A DNA stretch of 64,000 nucleotides from Aphis gossypii (Eukaryota > Arthropoda > Insecta > Hemiptera > Aphididae), in NCBI RefSeq assembly GCF_020184175.1, contig NC_065532.1, positions 47,698,287 through 47,762,286 on the forward strand. The letters are read 5' to 3'. Below, in pieces: positions 37,191 to 52,244 of the stretch. The position numbers were made by a program, and so were the translations under genes. The notes below the pieces were generated by a model. The model was not told the DNA's origin and searched no databases. It saw nothing but the letters and a program-made list of their open reading frames with translations. Positions within the stretch are counted from its first letter, which is position 1, and each line of letters opens with the position of its first letter.

Positions 37191-40100
37191 TACTCCAGAA
37201 TCGTCGTTAGTGTCGAGTCTCGTTACTGAACAAAAACACACACGCTTATATGTATAATATGTAATTTTTACGCGTCTATTATACATATTATACTCGCATT
37301 CTCTGTTCGTCAATCGTCACTGAAATAATAATATACTGTTTTGGCGCGAGATATATTATGACGTAATGAGAAGATAGGTACGTTGTGTTTTGAAGAACTA
37401 CGGCAACTGATCGATTTATTTATACGCGAAAAGATAAATATAAGTGATAATTTAAGATAACGTCGGATTAATACCGCCAGTGTGTATGATACTAGGTAAT
37501 ATTGAAAGTTCACGAATAACGCAAATGTATAGAATATTGAATTTACGGAAATGCGAAATTCCCAGTGCGAAGTCGTACCGTAATCAAAATTCAGTTGTGA
37601 ATTGACATAACTGTTTCAATACAGCACGCCATGTATTGAGTTCTCGCCATCCTTCGATTTAAATATTTATTCATGCCTTTAGAGAATTTAACCGTTCTAA
37701 AATACACCTGTCTTTTACATCTAGCTACCATTTACGAACCACCAAAAAAAGAAAAAGTTGCAACTGTTGCAAGGATTTAATTTTTAAGAAATAAAATACT
37801 TAGATGATTTTTTTAAATAAATAATTTGATGATAACTACTCACGTGAAATATCGCTTCATTTTCAATATCAATACTTACTAATTTTCATACATCGTTACA
37901 ATTATGTAAGTTTATTTCCACGAAGGTAATGCAGTATTGCGATCATATTGAAATGATTGAATACCTTGATAGATGAAGTTTGTTCTTCTTTTTAGTTAAC
38001 AAAATATACATCTGATATTAAAAAAAATTAATGATAACACTTATTGAAATAAAAATTATATAAAAATATGATATACCTAGTTTGTGGGGAAGTTAAGTTG
38101 TCAATAAAAAAGGAAACAATAACATAACATATTGTACGCGTTCAATATTTTTTAAATTACCCACATCATTCGAGAAAATTGTTTCTTTTTTATATACCAG
38201 TATGTGAACTAGAATATGATATTTATAATACTATACGTATATATATATAAACATGGTAGTGATTAGGGCTTTGAATTTTGAAAGAACATATTCTTGATAA
38301 TATTGATTGTGTACGTATCAAATCGTACATTTTTAATAAACTTTTAAAATGCTCATAACTCGCTGAATAAATCCTTTGATAAGTACTAACTATCTAATAC
38401 TTCTAGCCTTAAATTGTATAATTGGCCCATTCACTGTGATATTAGAAATAATAGTCACATAATATGACTCTTAAAGAGTCGATAGTTTAAAATTATTCAT
38501 TTCTAAATGACAGAATGATTTTAGTTTTAGATTATTATGAAATATATAATATGATTTATGTATTTTGGATGTGTACCTATTTAAATAATATTATAATTTA
38601 CTTTTAATAAATATCGCGTTTTTTTTCTTTTAAAAAACGGGCATATTGCACACAGTACAAAACATATAGGTATAGATAATAATATAAGTGTATCATATAA
38701 TTAATTCGTTTTTTATTCGAATGCGAAACGCGAAAGGGGATTATCCGCGAATAATGAAAAACCGGACCCCATATCATAATACAATACGTAGGTATATATT
38801 ACAATCATGCCCGTCGACGATATTATATACATGGACGCGATTCGCTACCGTCGTACTACCGTGGTACTTTCAACCACGGGGTAACCGGTCCCTATAATAG
38901 TACTGGCATCATCATTACCACTTACCGCATACATACGACATGGCTTCTAGTCGATGAGGGATATGACGTATCTATGTAGCGCGTGTGTAGTGAGTGTGCC
39001 CTACATTTTGTTGCGGGATATGAATAAGGGAGGACCCTATAATATATTATAGGAGTGTGTATAACACGATATTACATATGTATAACATATAGGTAGGTAC
39101 TCTATGTGACGTGATGGAAGAGCCGTTTTTGTTCCCCCCGCGAAAACTGTTGGAGTAAAAATATATTATACGAGTATTACATACAGCCATTTACTATAAT
39201 GCATTGTGCATGCAGTATCGCCGATACACTATACGACTATAATGTATAATATTATAGTTAGGGGAGCTACAACTCTATGTATACATTACATAATATGTAT
39301 AATATGTGTTATGTGTCTCTGTTTTTGAATAAAAAAAAAAAAAAAGTATATATTTTATTTTCCACAAACATAATTGCCAAGGGCAACCAAATCATAAATA
39401 AATTATAACTACTAATTATACACCCAACTTATATTTTGTCTTTGATGTATGTTCTTCTTTTAATTATTTTATATTTCAAATATTAAACTTCAAGACAATC
39501 ATGAGGAGGTGTCTTTGAGTTGTGAAGACGAAGTCATTAGGGAGGTTGGGACAGGCTATGCTGAGTTGGTGAACGAAACGAGTATAGGGCAGAGCCCTAT
39601 ACTAAATATACCTATGATAATAATATATAAGCTCGGTATATACTGTATTTATAATATGTAATGTATACATAATAATATAATATAGATGTACCTCTATTTA
39701 TATACTATATAGTATTTATGTATATTTTAAACATATATTTTCCCCAACGGACACTTTTTGACGCATATAGTGCGAGCATAAAATGTCAAGAGGATACTTG
39801 ACGATATAAAGGTACATATATTACATTTTTTTTTGTATTATACAGCCGCGGGTATAGGTAATATAATTATTTAAGTAAGTACACAGGGTCAATCATATCT
39901 TACGAAATAAATTTCTGCCACGATTCCGTTATATATGAATCTAATATGAGACACCTGATGACCACGATCAAATAAAATATAAATTAACATAACAAAATAA
40001 ATACTACTGAAACGAGAGAGTAACTGAGCAAATGGTATTTATATGTAAAGTATAAATTATTCGTCATGACTCATGACGTATTCAATTAAAATTTAATTTT

Positions 40101-43100
40101 AATATATTAAATACATAATATTTAAGTCTTAAAAATAATAAAGCACGTCATATAACAAATATAAGTAATTTTGATTCCACTATTTTAAGAGTTAGCGAGT
40201 TAAAAAAAAATGTTCAACTCTGCTGAACCAATAGTGTTTATTAAATCTGTTGTATATAATGTGTACTATTATTATAAGTATATTTAGTGGCAAAAAAAAA
40301 AAAATTGACAGATGAGAATAGGAAAAAAGTTTGCGTTACAGTATGTTTATCAAAAGTAAACGAATAAATTCTTCTGAAAACTAAATACTAATTACCTATT
40401 TACCACCGTGCACTGTATATATTATACAAGATATATGTTTAGCACTCGGTTGCTCTATGGACAAACTTCGTTAGTTTAAAATGTAAGAGAAACTTACACA
40501 GAATTCCACATTACGTTAATCATGCAATATACAATATTTGTATGCCGTTCAATGACTGACAGTTTGCAAACAAAATATAGTCAACTAACAAAAGTTTTAC
40601 AGATATCAGAAACGAATTTTCACCTCAACAAATCTATATAGATTATAGGTACAATGTACATATTATGTCAATACTTTATGCAATCTATAATAACCTAGTT
40701 GATACCCAAAAATGTAAGAATATATAATATAAATACCTAAAGTTACAGCCTACAAACATAATATACAGTGTACAATAATATATATTATACATTGTTGCAA
40801 CTTGGCTTATGGTAGATTATATTAAAATGGTAATCAACTAATTCGAATATTTTTTTGGTATTTAGTTAAAACATAATAATAATATACAAATATCACACAC
40901 GAATGCATTTCAATTTAGAATTAGGTGTAAATAACCATTGCAATAGTTAATTTTTAAAATCGCTGGAAAGATAATTTTCGCGTTGTATACCATGCATATA
41001 TTATGATGCTCTGGCATTTTGAATACATATCGTTTTATCGTTGTTACCTTGTTTACATTTTCGTTTAGGTTTTTGTAAATTTTTATTTCTATAGCGATGA
41101 TCTTCTCCGCATAATAATATAAGCAACGCCGTAACGGTCGGCCCGGTTCTTTTGCGATCCTGAAAATGGCGACGCATAATAATATTAAAAATTTATTGTG
41201 ATTTTATATAGGTATGCAGAGTATTTATATAATATGCGTTTAGCGTGAAATAGATGATTTCAGAGTTCTACCAGGCGCGTGGTGGCTACACATATCGATC
41301 AAGACTCCGAGTTAAGCAATTGTTTTCGTACAAGACCCGAATACACATATCATATTATTATTATATTTCACGTGTTCAGCGTACACTCGAGACGAGCGGA
41401 TAAACCGCGTTAAGGAAACACGTTCGCGACTATATTATATAGATTCGAAGTATGTGCAGTACGACGCTGAGGGAATAATATTCTTGCCGATTAACATATG
41501 AGAGATAAATCTATTACGGGCGTGACGTTATAGTGCTCAGGGGTGTCCATATATTAATGCATTAATGCCTGTATTATAATCTATACACTCTTAGTTACTT
41601 GCCCTAAAAAATAATGTTTTAATTTCTATGATTACCATGGTCCAAGATTCCGTTTCTATTTACACCTTTGAACTCCAAAACTAACAGTGGTGAAATGGTG
41701 TCAACGCGATTCGTTCGTTTGTTTCTGTCCAATGTATGCATTACCAAATTTGTATTTTTGCGATGAATTTTGGCGAACCTAATCAAATATAATTTCACAC
41801 TAGATAACTTTAATATTATCAGTATACTATGTATGTTATTCATTGCAGCCCCTATTTCTGTCAGTAAACCTCGACACAAAGTACTTATAAAGTTACAATA
41901 TAGAATCTAGACGACTACAAAATAGTCCGAAATTGGAAGTTTACTGTACAGATTTGAGAAGTGTTTACAGGTAAACAATTTTATAGATACATGTATATTT
42001 ATAGTAGTTATAATAAAGTTTATCCATTTGCTATGATACAATAATGAATGAAAATTGTTATAAATATGGTATAAACGAATGTGTAATAACGTATACCTAA
42101 TTTTGTGTGTTTATGAATATATTTTCTTGGAAGCAATTCCGAGTAAAAAATAAAATGAGTAATCAACTGTAGTCAAGTCTTGAATGAATTTATTAAGTTA
42201 TTATTTTATTGTAATTTTAAAATAAATTAAATCAGAGACTGCAGGCTGCAGAGACCTAGTATGATATTTGAAGTTCCGGTAATATTTTAATTATAATACC
42301 TATCTACGTATAGCCAATTATCAACCATACAATTTCCATAGAGAATATAAACTTATAATATAATAATTCTATGTAAATCAATGTATTAACATTTTGACGT
42401 GAATATCATATACCTATCTATTCTGCAGTACTTCCCTTATAGTGTTCATTTGAATTTTCTTATTATAAATTATAATAATATATTAGCTATTTCATCCTAC
42501 CTAATTTCATTTATGTATGTTATGGACAATTATTATTTTTTTTGTTAGGTATATATAAATATTGCTTCTATTCAGTCTTAACGCAATTAATGTTCACAGA
42601 ACAGAAGCGTCGCAAGTCTGCAAAAACTATTTTATTTATTATACTTTAACGGTTTAAAATGGAACATTCAACGAATAAAAAGGCCATTTAATGTAATACG
42701 CTTTCTTACTTACGTATTTTAATAAGTGAAATGTTAAAGAAATGTTCTGATTGGCTCTATTTAATAATAATGTTGTATACTTATTAGTCAATAGCTCTAA
42801 CTTAACAAGCATATTATTATCGATGCAATAAACAATTTTATTATTGTTCGTTCTATGACGTTAATAAAGTTAAATTTAAGTTGTACATAAGGTATATATT
42901 ATAATTTATAATACATAATATGATTATATGACTACTTAATGTATAGGTAGGTAAAGCCTTAACGCCTTGTAATCTAAAACTTTCATAGTCGAAGTCCTAG
43001 AGTGCACATATAGCGGCAAATAGAATATTATAATATTATGTGTATTATTAGAACTTATAAGTTTTAACACTATTTGACAAGCACTTGGTTATATATTTAT

Positions 43101-46100
43101 ATTTATTATTTATACGGTATAAACTTAGTGTAATATGGGATCTGCAGAATACCATGGAAATCGGGTTTTTATGGAAAAAATGTAAAATATCACTACGAAT
43201 TTAATGTATTTTTAAATATGTAGTTTTCTCTGAATAAGATGAAATATGAAACCTATCTTACGTGGAACTGAAAAAAATATTTATTTTGTAATTCATAAAC
43301 TGTATACAATCGAAATTAGTTATAATATTATAAAAAAAAATAAGTTGTTTAAAAAGCTATAGAAAATTTTTATTAATTCCGGAACCAATTGTATAGGATT
43401 AGGCAGGTAAAATTGATGGGAAAACTATCAAACACCGAATTTATAGCATCAAATGAATGGTTAGAATATTTGTAAAGTCTACATAATAATATAATTAATT
43501 GTAATCAAATTTACATCGATTCAAATAGTGTCGATAAATAATATTGACAGATAGAAGGTAAAATTAAAATTAACAATTGAAGGATATTAACTTAAAAATA
43601 CAATATGGAAAGGATAGGCAATGTTGGATATTTCGTAGTCTTATCAACATTTTTATATTATATTAGGTAATGTAATAAATCCGTATCAAAAAAAAAAAAT
43701 AAATATCAACATCACTTTATCGGTGGTCGATTTGATTATAAACATAGGTAGGTACCTTGTACTTAACAGTATATATTATTATGGTAAGCTTGATTTTATA
43801 TTATCGTTTTTATTGCTTATAAGCAGTTTAGCAGTAGTTATAACTTATAATAAAATTGACAAATTAAAAACGATTGTACTACTTACATAATTTACTGGTA
43901 TCATTATGGACACATCCCGGAAGTGACTGCACAGCACTGTTTACTCATTGAAATAGCGAATAGCAAAGTTTAATAATTTGTTTAAAAATGGATTTAAATT
44001 AAATGCGCATAAAAATTGACAATGGAAATTTATAATTAATTAAAAATAAACAAAACGATGATGTTTTTAAATTAAGATTATGATTTATCCTAGATAAACA
44101 ATAAGTATTATAATATTATATTACTCGATTTTTAACTTGATTTTTAATGTTATCGTCAATACCTTATTTTATTAAAAATTGACATAAATTACAACTATGT
44201 CGACTATCATTGTTAACATTGACTAAATGTATTTTTTTATAATAACATACATACATCATCTAATGAGTGCATTTTTCATAATTTAACAGTACAGACACCT
44301 ATATAATATATCTTATATTTTATATCTACATCAGTATATAATATACCTATTATACCTTGTTACTGCAGTGCACGTCATCAATATCAAATACATTTGATAT
44401 GACGTTTGTAATGACATTCGAGCGTTTCTATAAAACTGATTTATACTTATATTTACCTATTGAATTTAACTCGTAGATTTAAGTATTGCATGAAAAATGA
44501 ATTCATATATTCTTCTGTTTAGATCCATCAAAGTTTTCTTTTATTCAATTAACCTATACTAAAGATCTGGTGCATATATTTGTATCGTTTTTAATTTTAA
44601 CATAATCCCCGCCAGTTTACGGCAATTGCAGTGAAATCGATCTAAATTTATTGACACATAGACGCTATTTTTGTCCTATCAAAACATATGACTACGTGAC
44701 CAAACAAAACGACATTAATTATAATATACAAAGCGCACTAATCATTATAATTTAGCAATATTGTATTGCGTATTAATTGTATTATAATATATGCCATACT
44801 TTATAATAACAATTATTATTATCACCTTACTGCGATGTACTTTTCGCTAATTTTTTAAACCATTTTATTGATCAACACCCACACAAAATGTTCCTATACA
44901 ATATTTGATAAAATAATATTATACATTATAATATACACGATATAGATATGTTATGGTATATACATTATGGTCGAAAAGTACAGGTACTTACTTACCAGCT
45001 ATGATATTATTTTTTATGTAACACATTTTCGAAAAATAGCCAATACTCCCTCAGGCTGTAGCGGTTTCGATATACTTAGGCATGCGATGACTTTTCGTTC
45101 CGCTATCGTGATAACTTTTCTTTTCTGTTTGAAATGAATAAAAATGCATAATTTTCTGCGCATACACGCTATTTGCTTTTACATAACTACACTTATTGAT
45201 GTATTATACTATAAATCAAGAAAACTTTTTCAATACCAAGATGTTTGTGTTTATAATATACTTAAATGTATTATGCTAATACTTAATAATATTATTTTAA
45301 TTCGATTAAAAAAGTGATTTGCCGTCAATAATCGCAAACTGCATTCAATTGATTAATTAAACTTAATTGTATAGTTGTACCGGGGCTATAATAAATAATA
45401 ATATATAACTACTTTTACTTAATAGCCACTTAAGCACGAATGAAATCTATTTCAAAACGGTTTTAAATTTTTGTTTCTCACGATAGTCATCGTGTGTATT
45501 ACTACAATCGTTTAGCTAAATTGTTAAAGTCTAGGTTAAAATATCCAATTAATAAAATAATTTTTAATAGGTAGTAATATATATTGATAACGTATTTTTA
45601 AAAAAAATAAAAAAAATAAAAATTCTTAGATTTCTTCATTTTTATAAGTGCTTAATCTACAAACAAAAATATAATGTATTAAATATAGCGTTGAAATAAA
45701 CGTACTATATTATAGTAATACATTTGAAAATCCAAAACAAATGATATGATACTATATTATACTTGCAACTTATAATGGTAGGTACCTACACCAGTTTGAA
45801 GGTATTTACAAACATAATATTAGAATTACTATTATTTATAAACTAGTTAGGTCGACTCACCAAACTAAACTACAAAGTAATAATAGTATCGATAATAATA
45901 CTCGCAACGATTATTTTTGAAATAATAATTACCTACAGTATTTTTTATTCCTTATTTTTTCTGATCTAATAGCACGTAAATAGTAATTTATCATAACACG
46001 TTTGATAACTACAAATACTGATTGCCGATCACGTCGTAAAGTGTTTATATTACGAAGTCAAGACTAGAATTGTCAATATTGGCATCACATTACAATTATA

Positions 46101-46600
46101 ATATACCTACATCAGACACCTATACATATTTTTAAAAGTGAACATAAGTTGTTTTTGTTAGAAAAAAGCTCTACACTATAAAATATAATACTGCCAAGAT
46201 GATAATATACATCATTAGATTGAAAAATAAAGAAATATGGATTGTTTAAATAATTATTATAAAAACAGTAATATTATACGGCTTGAACTTAGACCGGTCA
46301 CCAAATATAAGGTATATTTTAATTTGTGGATTCATGTAGGTATCTATACTATATATACCATCGTCAAACTATATAACATTATATTGTAAGAAAAAGTTAT
46401 TAACACATTAGTGATACGTGATTTACAGTCATTTTAAACTTTAAAAAAAAAGATATAATAAGCTACTTTAGATAATACGTGAGTAAGCATTAAAACATAT
46501 TATGATATTCGAATGGAAAACGAATTGATGTAGTAAAAGCTTTGCTCGTGCAACCTTTTATTTTGTTGTTTTCTTTACAACATGCTTAACAATTTTTTAT
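37191..46600. other. Long AT-rich noncoding stretch
   Basis: No exon with both splice sites and coding character was found. Minor points: a CCGTGGT/ACCACGG hairpin at about 38859-38879; a minus-strand ATG followed by a GCG|GTAAGT donor (38941-38926) that could be a tiny first exon; an 86-codon minus frame at 41619-41879 with little protein character; and a plus acceptor CTCCCTCAG near 45046-45054 before a short open segment. Confidence 0.5.
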
Positions 46601-47113
46601 ATTTTTTCTTAAACGCGACGTACACATGCAACACACGCAGACGCGCAAAAGTGAAACGTTGAATTTTTCGCAATACAAAAAACATAAAGGAAAAAAAATA
46701 GAAATAAATAAATAAAATCGAGAAGAACTACGCGATGGGTGGCAGCAGGTATGGAGGAGAGACGTGTGATACGAGGGTCGAGACGGCAGGAAAAGAAGTA
46801 TACAACAAAATAATAATAATAAAAATAAATGAGATATAAAAAAAAAAAAATAAAAAAATAAGAAAAACTACAAAAACAATCTTTGTGCAGTATAAGAAGA
46901 GGGAGCGGGAGTATATTATACAGGGTGCGCAGACGAGTTTTGGGGATTGGAAACGAGAGATAGAGAGAGCTAAAACTTTGTCGGAGTTGAAGGGTCGGAA
47001 TACGAACACGGAAAGAGAGACGGTTACTGGCTGGCTGACGGGTAGTGGGTGGGTGGGTAGATAGGGCAGTGGAGTGATAACAAAGCTTAAGTTTGAGGAG
47101 AAGAGATTCTCTT

Positions 47114-47131
47114 TCTCTCTCTCTCTCTCTC
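47114..47131. repeat. (TC)n microsatellite
   Basis: An 18-bp TC run lies within a longer pyrimidine tract and is followed by CA and TA repeats. Confidence 0.85.
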
Positions 47132-47427
47132 CACACACATACACATATATACACATATACACTATACAATTCATCAGGTCGTGGAAGGGGTTGGAGGGAG
47201 GGTGCAAAGGACTACATATAGTGTTATATATATATATATATATTCGACGACAATGAAGACAGCGGTGGTTTCCTTGTTTCATATAAGTATATATATATAT
47301 TATATTATACTTAGAAGGGGTGAATATACGGTCGCCCCGGGGGCCAGAGCGCGTGGTCGGGTCTGAGGGGAATCCGCCAGGGTCCGGGCGCGCGAGAATA
47401 TAAGGGACGACTGCGACTACGACGTCG

Positions 47428-47457
47428 GCGGCGACGACGACGACGACGACAACGACG
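47428..47457. repeat. (GAC)n trinucleotide repeat
   Basis: GCGGCGACGACGACGACG and the following GAC units form an imperfect trinucleotide run. On the minus strand it translates as poly-valine or poly-arginine frames, which explains long ORFs here. Confidence 0.85.
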
Positions 47458-47645
47458 GTCCCGGCGGGGTAGTGACGGTGGTTCCCCATTGGTCGGTGCT
47501 CGTAAAAGTTTCACAGCCCCGGGCGCCGCACCCGCCATTCACCTCCTCCTGACGAGGCGACCCTCTGCACCGAATCGCATTACGCGCATGCGCTCGTCGA
47601 CTGCCGCAGCGGTGGCGGTGGCTGCCTTTCCCGCGTGAGCGGTAT

Positions 47646-50600
47646 ATACTTATGACTAATATCGTATGTGTTTACATATTATAAAATACATACATATTTT
47701 ATATACATATAAATATATATATATAATATAAATAGTATATATACGGTACACACTATAGGCAAAAAGGGTTCGCCTCTGTTTGTAACGCGAAATTAGCAAA
47801 AACACCAAAACGATAATACTTGAATATTATTGCATAATATTATAATAATATGACATATTATATTGTAGTAGCATGTAATACATAGAAATTTGATTAATTC
47901 ACGTTAAAATAATTCCAGGTATGTGACGTACCTACATTTGTATGCATGAGTATAAAAAAAAATAATTAAAAACTAAAATAACTATCATCACAATAAAGTA
48001 TGTTATTAATAAATAAAATAATAATAAATATATTATTAGCATTATAACAATAATTCGATACATATGAAGATGTATGCAATAGGAAGTTGTTTTAATATGA
48101 ATTCAATATTGTAATATATTATTTAATATATTATGCCCACGATTAAGATTCCGCGATTGATGTCTTTTACATTTACTGCTTGTTACCGGAAAAAAGTAAC
48201 AATTTTAGGTTTGAAATTAAATTTGAATATGTCCGATATTCATGAATATCCTTACAAATGTTTAATTGGAATAGATTATAATATACCGTTATGATTTAAT
48301 ATAAACTTTTAAATTGTCAAACTATAAATGTTTCCAAATGTTTTTAAGTAGATGATATTTATTTTTATTATCGTATGAAATATAATAATAACATTATGTT
48401 TGAGATGAAGTAAAGAGTCGAACGAATTATACAAAGAGCTTAGGTACTTGGTATTGTTTGTACGTACCTATGTATGTGATATATGTATCCACTGAGTACA
48501 CAACCCGCGCTCTTGCATCAGTTTTGCGTGACGTTCTTCATTCAAGTGTTTCGAGGAGCGCTAAAATAATAAATATAAGATCACTGCAAGCAGGAAGTCT
48601 TGTAGCCGGCCGCCCTATGATCCAAACTTCAATTTTCTTATGTCCAACATAAACATAATAATAATAAATATAAGTATAATAACCCTTATACGTGTGTATT
48701 ATACACAGCGTGCACAATTTATAGTACGCTGTAATTGGCCGTTTTAATAATGCATGATTATATTACCAACGCCACGCACAGATTTAGAATTCCCGTCTAA
48801 ATTATATTTTTAATAAAACTGTAAAATATAATATTGTGTACCTTTATTATATTTATAAGCATACAATATATACGTATTACCAATAAATTTTAGGAAGTCT
48901 TGTTTTCATTAACCTGCCAACTGTGGGAAATATTGGCAATCAAACGATCGGCGAAAAATGTACGGAATTAACGATAATTTTATGATTTCGTCGTCTATTT
49001 GAAGATTGCAGGTGGAGGTGATTACCATTTAAGTACCTAAAACATGTCTGTCGTCTAGAACGAGAAAGCGGACAAAATCGATTTTACTCATCGAATGAAT
49101 ATCACTTAAAAAACGGCGCCTGTCATTAAATCCCTATTTGTGCTGTCGTGGTATATATTCACACGAATCGATATTATACGCACCTTAATGCATAATTAGA
49201 CAAACACTTCAACACTATACTAAGGTTGTATGCTCTATAAGGACCATCGGCAAAACAAAATATTAAATAGATTATTGTAAACATTCAAATTGTTTTTTAT
49301 TTTGTATTTAGCATAATACGAGCTTATACCAATGTTTTTAAAACTTTTAAGAGAATGTCAGCGCACTGTGTATTTTCTTTCTTTGATCCATGCGTGACAT
49401 AAACGAAACGTGTACATGCAGAATCATTTTTCTTTTATGATTTTGAGTAATCTTAGAGTAAAATACTAATTACAAAAATGATAGAGAATAATATTTTTGA
49501 GAGTACAATTTAAATATCATTTAAATTTACAACATTTTTTTTTTTTATTTTGAAAGTCAAATACAAAATCAAATAACAATAAAATATAAAACCGATATGT
49601 CATACTCTCAAAAATATTATTTTCTATAGTTTGATTTTACTCTGAGATTGCTCAAATATTATAAAAAAAAAATTGTAGATTAAATAGTTTTATCTATGTA
49701 GTTGTGCGTGGATCTGAGAGAGAATACAAATATTGTGCCGACATCCTCCTAGCTTATTAAGTGAAAACAACATTGTTAATTTATATTTATTTAATAACAA
49801 TAAATTATAAGTTGAATATATTATTACCATATCCATTGACAAAAAAGCTATGGTTGTTTTAGAAGTGTTGTGAGCAGAAATTCATTTTTTAATGATCAAT
49901 CGTATAATACATTACATCGATACGATGATACGTTTACTTTGTGGATTATAGTGGAATGGTTTGAAATGTTTACAAAAATCGAGATCTTTGGTGGTCTTCT
50001 CGATCAAGGTTCCTATGTATATGTTTGAACATTAGTGGCTATAAAATATTGTCATTGAGTAGAAAAAAAAACTTATAGTAAAATACCGTTTGACATTGGG
50101 TCGATTATTCCTCATATCCTCGTCCCGCGTGCATTTTAATCGCATGAGAAAATAATAATATATATAGGTACGTCTTAAGTCTCCGCGGAACCCACACACG
50201 TTTTGTTTGCTCTACTTACTTGTCTCGTCGCTATTGTATATACGTACATGCGTACCTACTTATAACATTATATCGATTGAAGACGGTTTCACGTCTGTTT
50301 CCTCTTCGACGGAGTAAAACGTTCACGACAACGAATTGAGTGTACCTATACAAATACGACTGTGTATATTATGTTAAAATCATACGTATATGTTATAATA
50401 ATATAATGGCCGAAGATAAATAAACATAAACCCAACATTGTCGATCGCTGCCGTACCTATTACATTATTATGTGCAGATGATCATGATCATCCACATTGT
50501 GTAATACGTCCGCGTGGCCATTGTACATGATCGTCACAATTATTATAATAGGTGCATATTGTACAAATTATTGTGTCATCGGCTGCCTGGTGTAATTCAT

Positions 50601-52137
50601 AATAATATGTCAAGGCATCCTGCTAAACTGAAGTTGCCGTAAAAACATGTACATTGGTTTTGAGAGAAATTCATGTTTGTATTTTTCATTTTATTTTACC
50701 TTTATTATTTGCTATTCTATTTGATATTTTGATTTAGAATAAAATACATTTACCTTTAAAGTTTTTAACATGAAATGCAATGAAATAATAATAAACCTAT
50801 AATTATAACATAGGTATCTATACTCAATTTCAGTTTTCTTTTTTTCTATTATGTATCGTTTCTCGTTATTCTTTTCTGTGTACACGCGAATTTTAATAAT
50901 AGTAATACTATAGAAAAAACTTGGATTTATTTTCATCCAATTTGTATTTATTTATTTTACGTTTTTCTTTTTTTTACTCACGATTTTTTACATAAAATCT
51001 CGGGCAAACCACAAAGGGATCGATATACGTGTTTTTCTATGTTTATATTATATTGTGTGTATATTCTGCTTAAACGGAACCCATATAGTTTTTTTCACAT
51101 TTACTGAAGCACAGTGAGCTTCCATATTCATATTTTTTTTCTAAAATATTATTATATTGCATAACAAAAATATTCCAAACACTGTATGGAATATATATTT
51201 TGATACTTCAGTATAAGTGTATGTGTGTGTCGTTTGCACCTCATCGCGGGTACAACACTCGGCCCCGGAGGACATAACCTTCAAAGCGGTAATAAAACAT
51301 ATTATTATTGATAAACTGTAACTCTGGCGAGATAATATTCGATGGAAATTAAATATAAATCAATTCTCGCAAACGTTATTGAATATAATAATACAATAAT
51401 GTGATAATAAATCACGTGATATTATTATATAATAATATATAGGCATAGGTTGGATGATAATAAAAAACCGAAGTATTATTTTTCCACGGGTCTCACAAAA
51501 TTTGAAGAAAATACATTTAAATAAAAAATCCTGTTGAATAAGCTTATAGATTATGTTTAAAAAAGAAAAATCGTATTATAATCGTGTATGACTCCTGTGG
51601 TTATAAAGCTTATCAGACAATTAACATAATTGAAACTACTAATACGTAATAATACATAAATATTTAGCTAGGTACTTGCCAATAAATCGATGAATAAAAA
51701 ATCAAATTAAAAAAAAATTTAAATATTTTTAAATAATCCTATTTTAAAACAATAATAATAATTATTGACAACAAATAAAAATATTCTTTGAAATATAAGA
51801 AATGTACCTAACATCTTTATTGTTTTAACATTTTAAAGAACGTTTTTCTAGTTTCAACTAAGGAAATTTTAGCAGAGGTAATGCAGTTAATACTTTGTAT
51901 TAGTTCAACAAAATATTTGTATTTATTTTGCCAATATAATAATAATTGTTCAATAGTTGTGCATTAAGCTAGTAAACGAGTAAATATTGTTTCTAAGCAA
52001 ATTTCGTTACAAAATAAATAAGTTAATATTGATCCGGAACAATTTATTTAGAAAAAAAAAAGCATTTCAATAATGAAATAAACACGAAACATGTTTCTAA
52101 AACCAGTGATCCTTGATTTGTTTTTTTTTTCCATCAG
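47646..52137. other. AT-rich noncoding stretch with one MITE
   Basis: Besides the element at 49442-49656, I note a 64-codon plus frame at 48458-48652 of unclear status and a GC patch at about 51240-51285. None has convincing support as a gene. Confidence 0.5.
49442..49656. mobile_element. 215-bp MITE with long imperfect inverted repeats
   Basis: The left arm (49442-49505) starts TTTGAGTAATCTTAGAGTAA and ends TATTTTTGAGAGTA. The right arm (49603-49656) starts TACTCTCAAAAATA and ends TTACTCTGAGATTGCTCAAA. The arms pair over more than 50 nt with several mismatches and small gaps, around an AT-rich centre of about 100 nt. The element cannot code for a transposase. The family is not recognised. 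Confidence 0.8.
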
Positions 52138-52244
52138 GAAACCATTTTGTCTTTAAATTTTCAAGTCACTCAGTGTCAGGTGCCCCGCCCGGGGCCTTCA
52201 ACCACCCGCCAATGTATGATTTGTATGCGCAGGAAAAGTTTTAA
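52138..52244 (+). CDS. Probable terminal coding exon (…AFNHPPMYDLYAQEKF, stop)
   Basis: A T-rich tract followed by CCATCAG (acceptor at 52131-52137) precedes the exon. In phase 1 (GA completes a codon) it reads NHFVFKFSSHSVSGAPPGAF then NHPPMYDLYAQEKF and stops at 52242-52244. A phase-0 frame is also open to a TGA a few bases later but looks less like protein. Either donor choice for the 25596 exon would leave phase 1, so a join is possible. That would need an intron of about 26 kb. The PPMY and YDLY motifs suggest an unstructured tail that could bind WW or SH2 domains, which is inference. The family is not recognised. Confidence 0.5.

Larger units (their letters stand above)
46601..47645. 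promoter_or_regulatory. CpG-rich island with microsatellites and an NRF1-like palindrome
   Basis: The GC-rich core is 47330-47640. It contains GCGCATGCGC (47586 region), the palindrome bound by NRF1-type factors in animal CpG promoters, and on the minus strand a GACCAATGG CCAAT-box-like word. A minus ATG in good context (GGTGAATGGCGG, about 47538) opens a 75-codon frame that runs straight into the translated (GAC)n repeat, so coding is doubtful. The left half (46730-47260) is purine/pyrimidine-biased and repeat-rich. Confidence 0.4.

Noticed and set aside
41619..41879. 86-codon minus-strand ORF
   Set aside because: Composition near chance, no splice sites consistent with an exon, and no recognised motif.
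46609..47538. Minus-strand frames of up to 253 codons
   Set aside because: They are built from (GAC)n, (CT)n, A-rich and TA repeats (poly-valine, poly-phenylalanine and YIYIY text), not from protein-like sequence.
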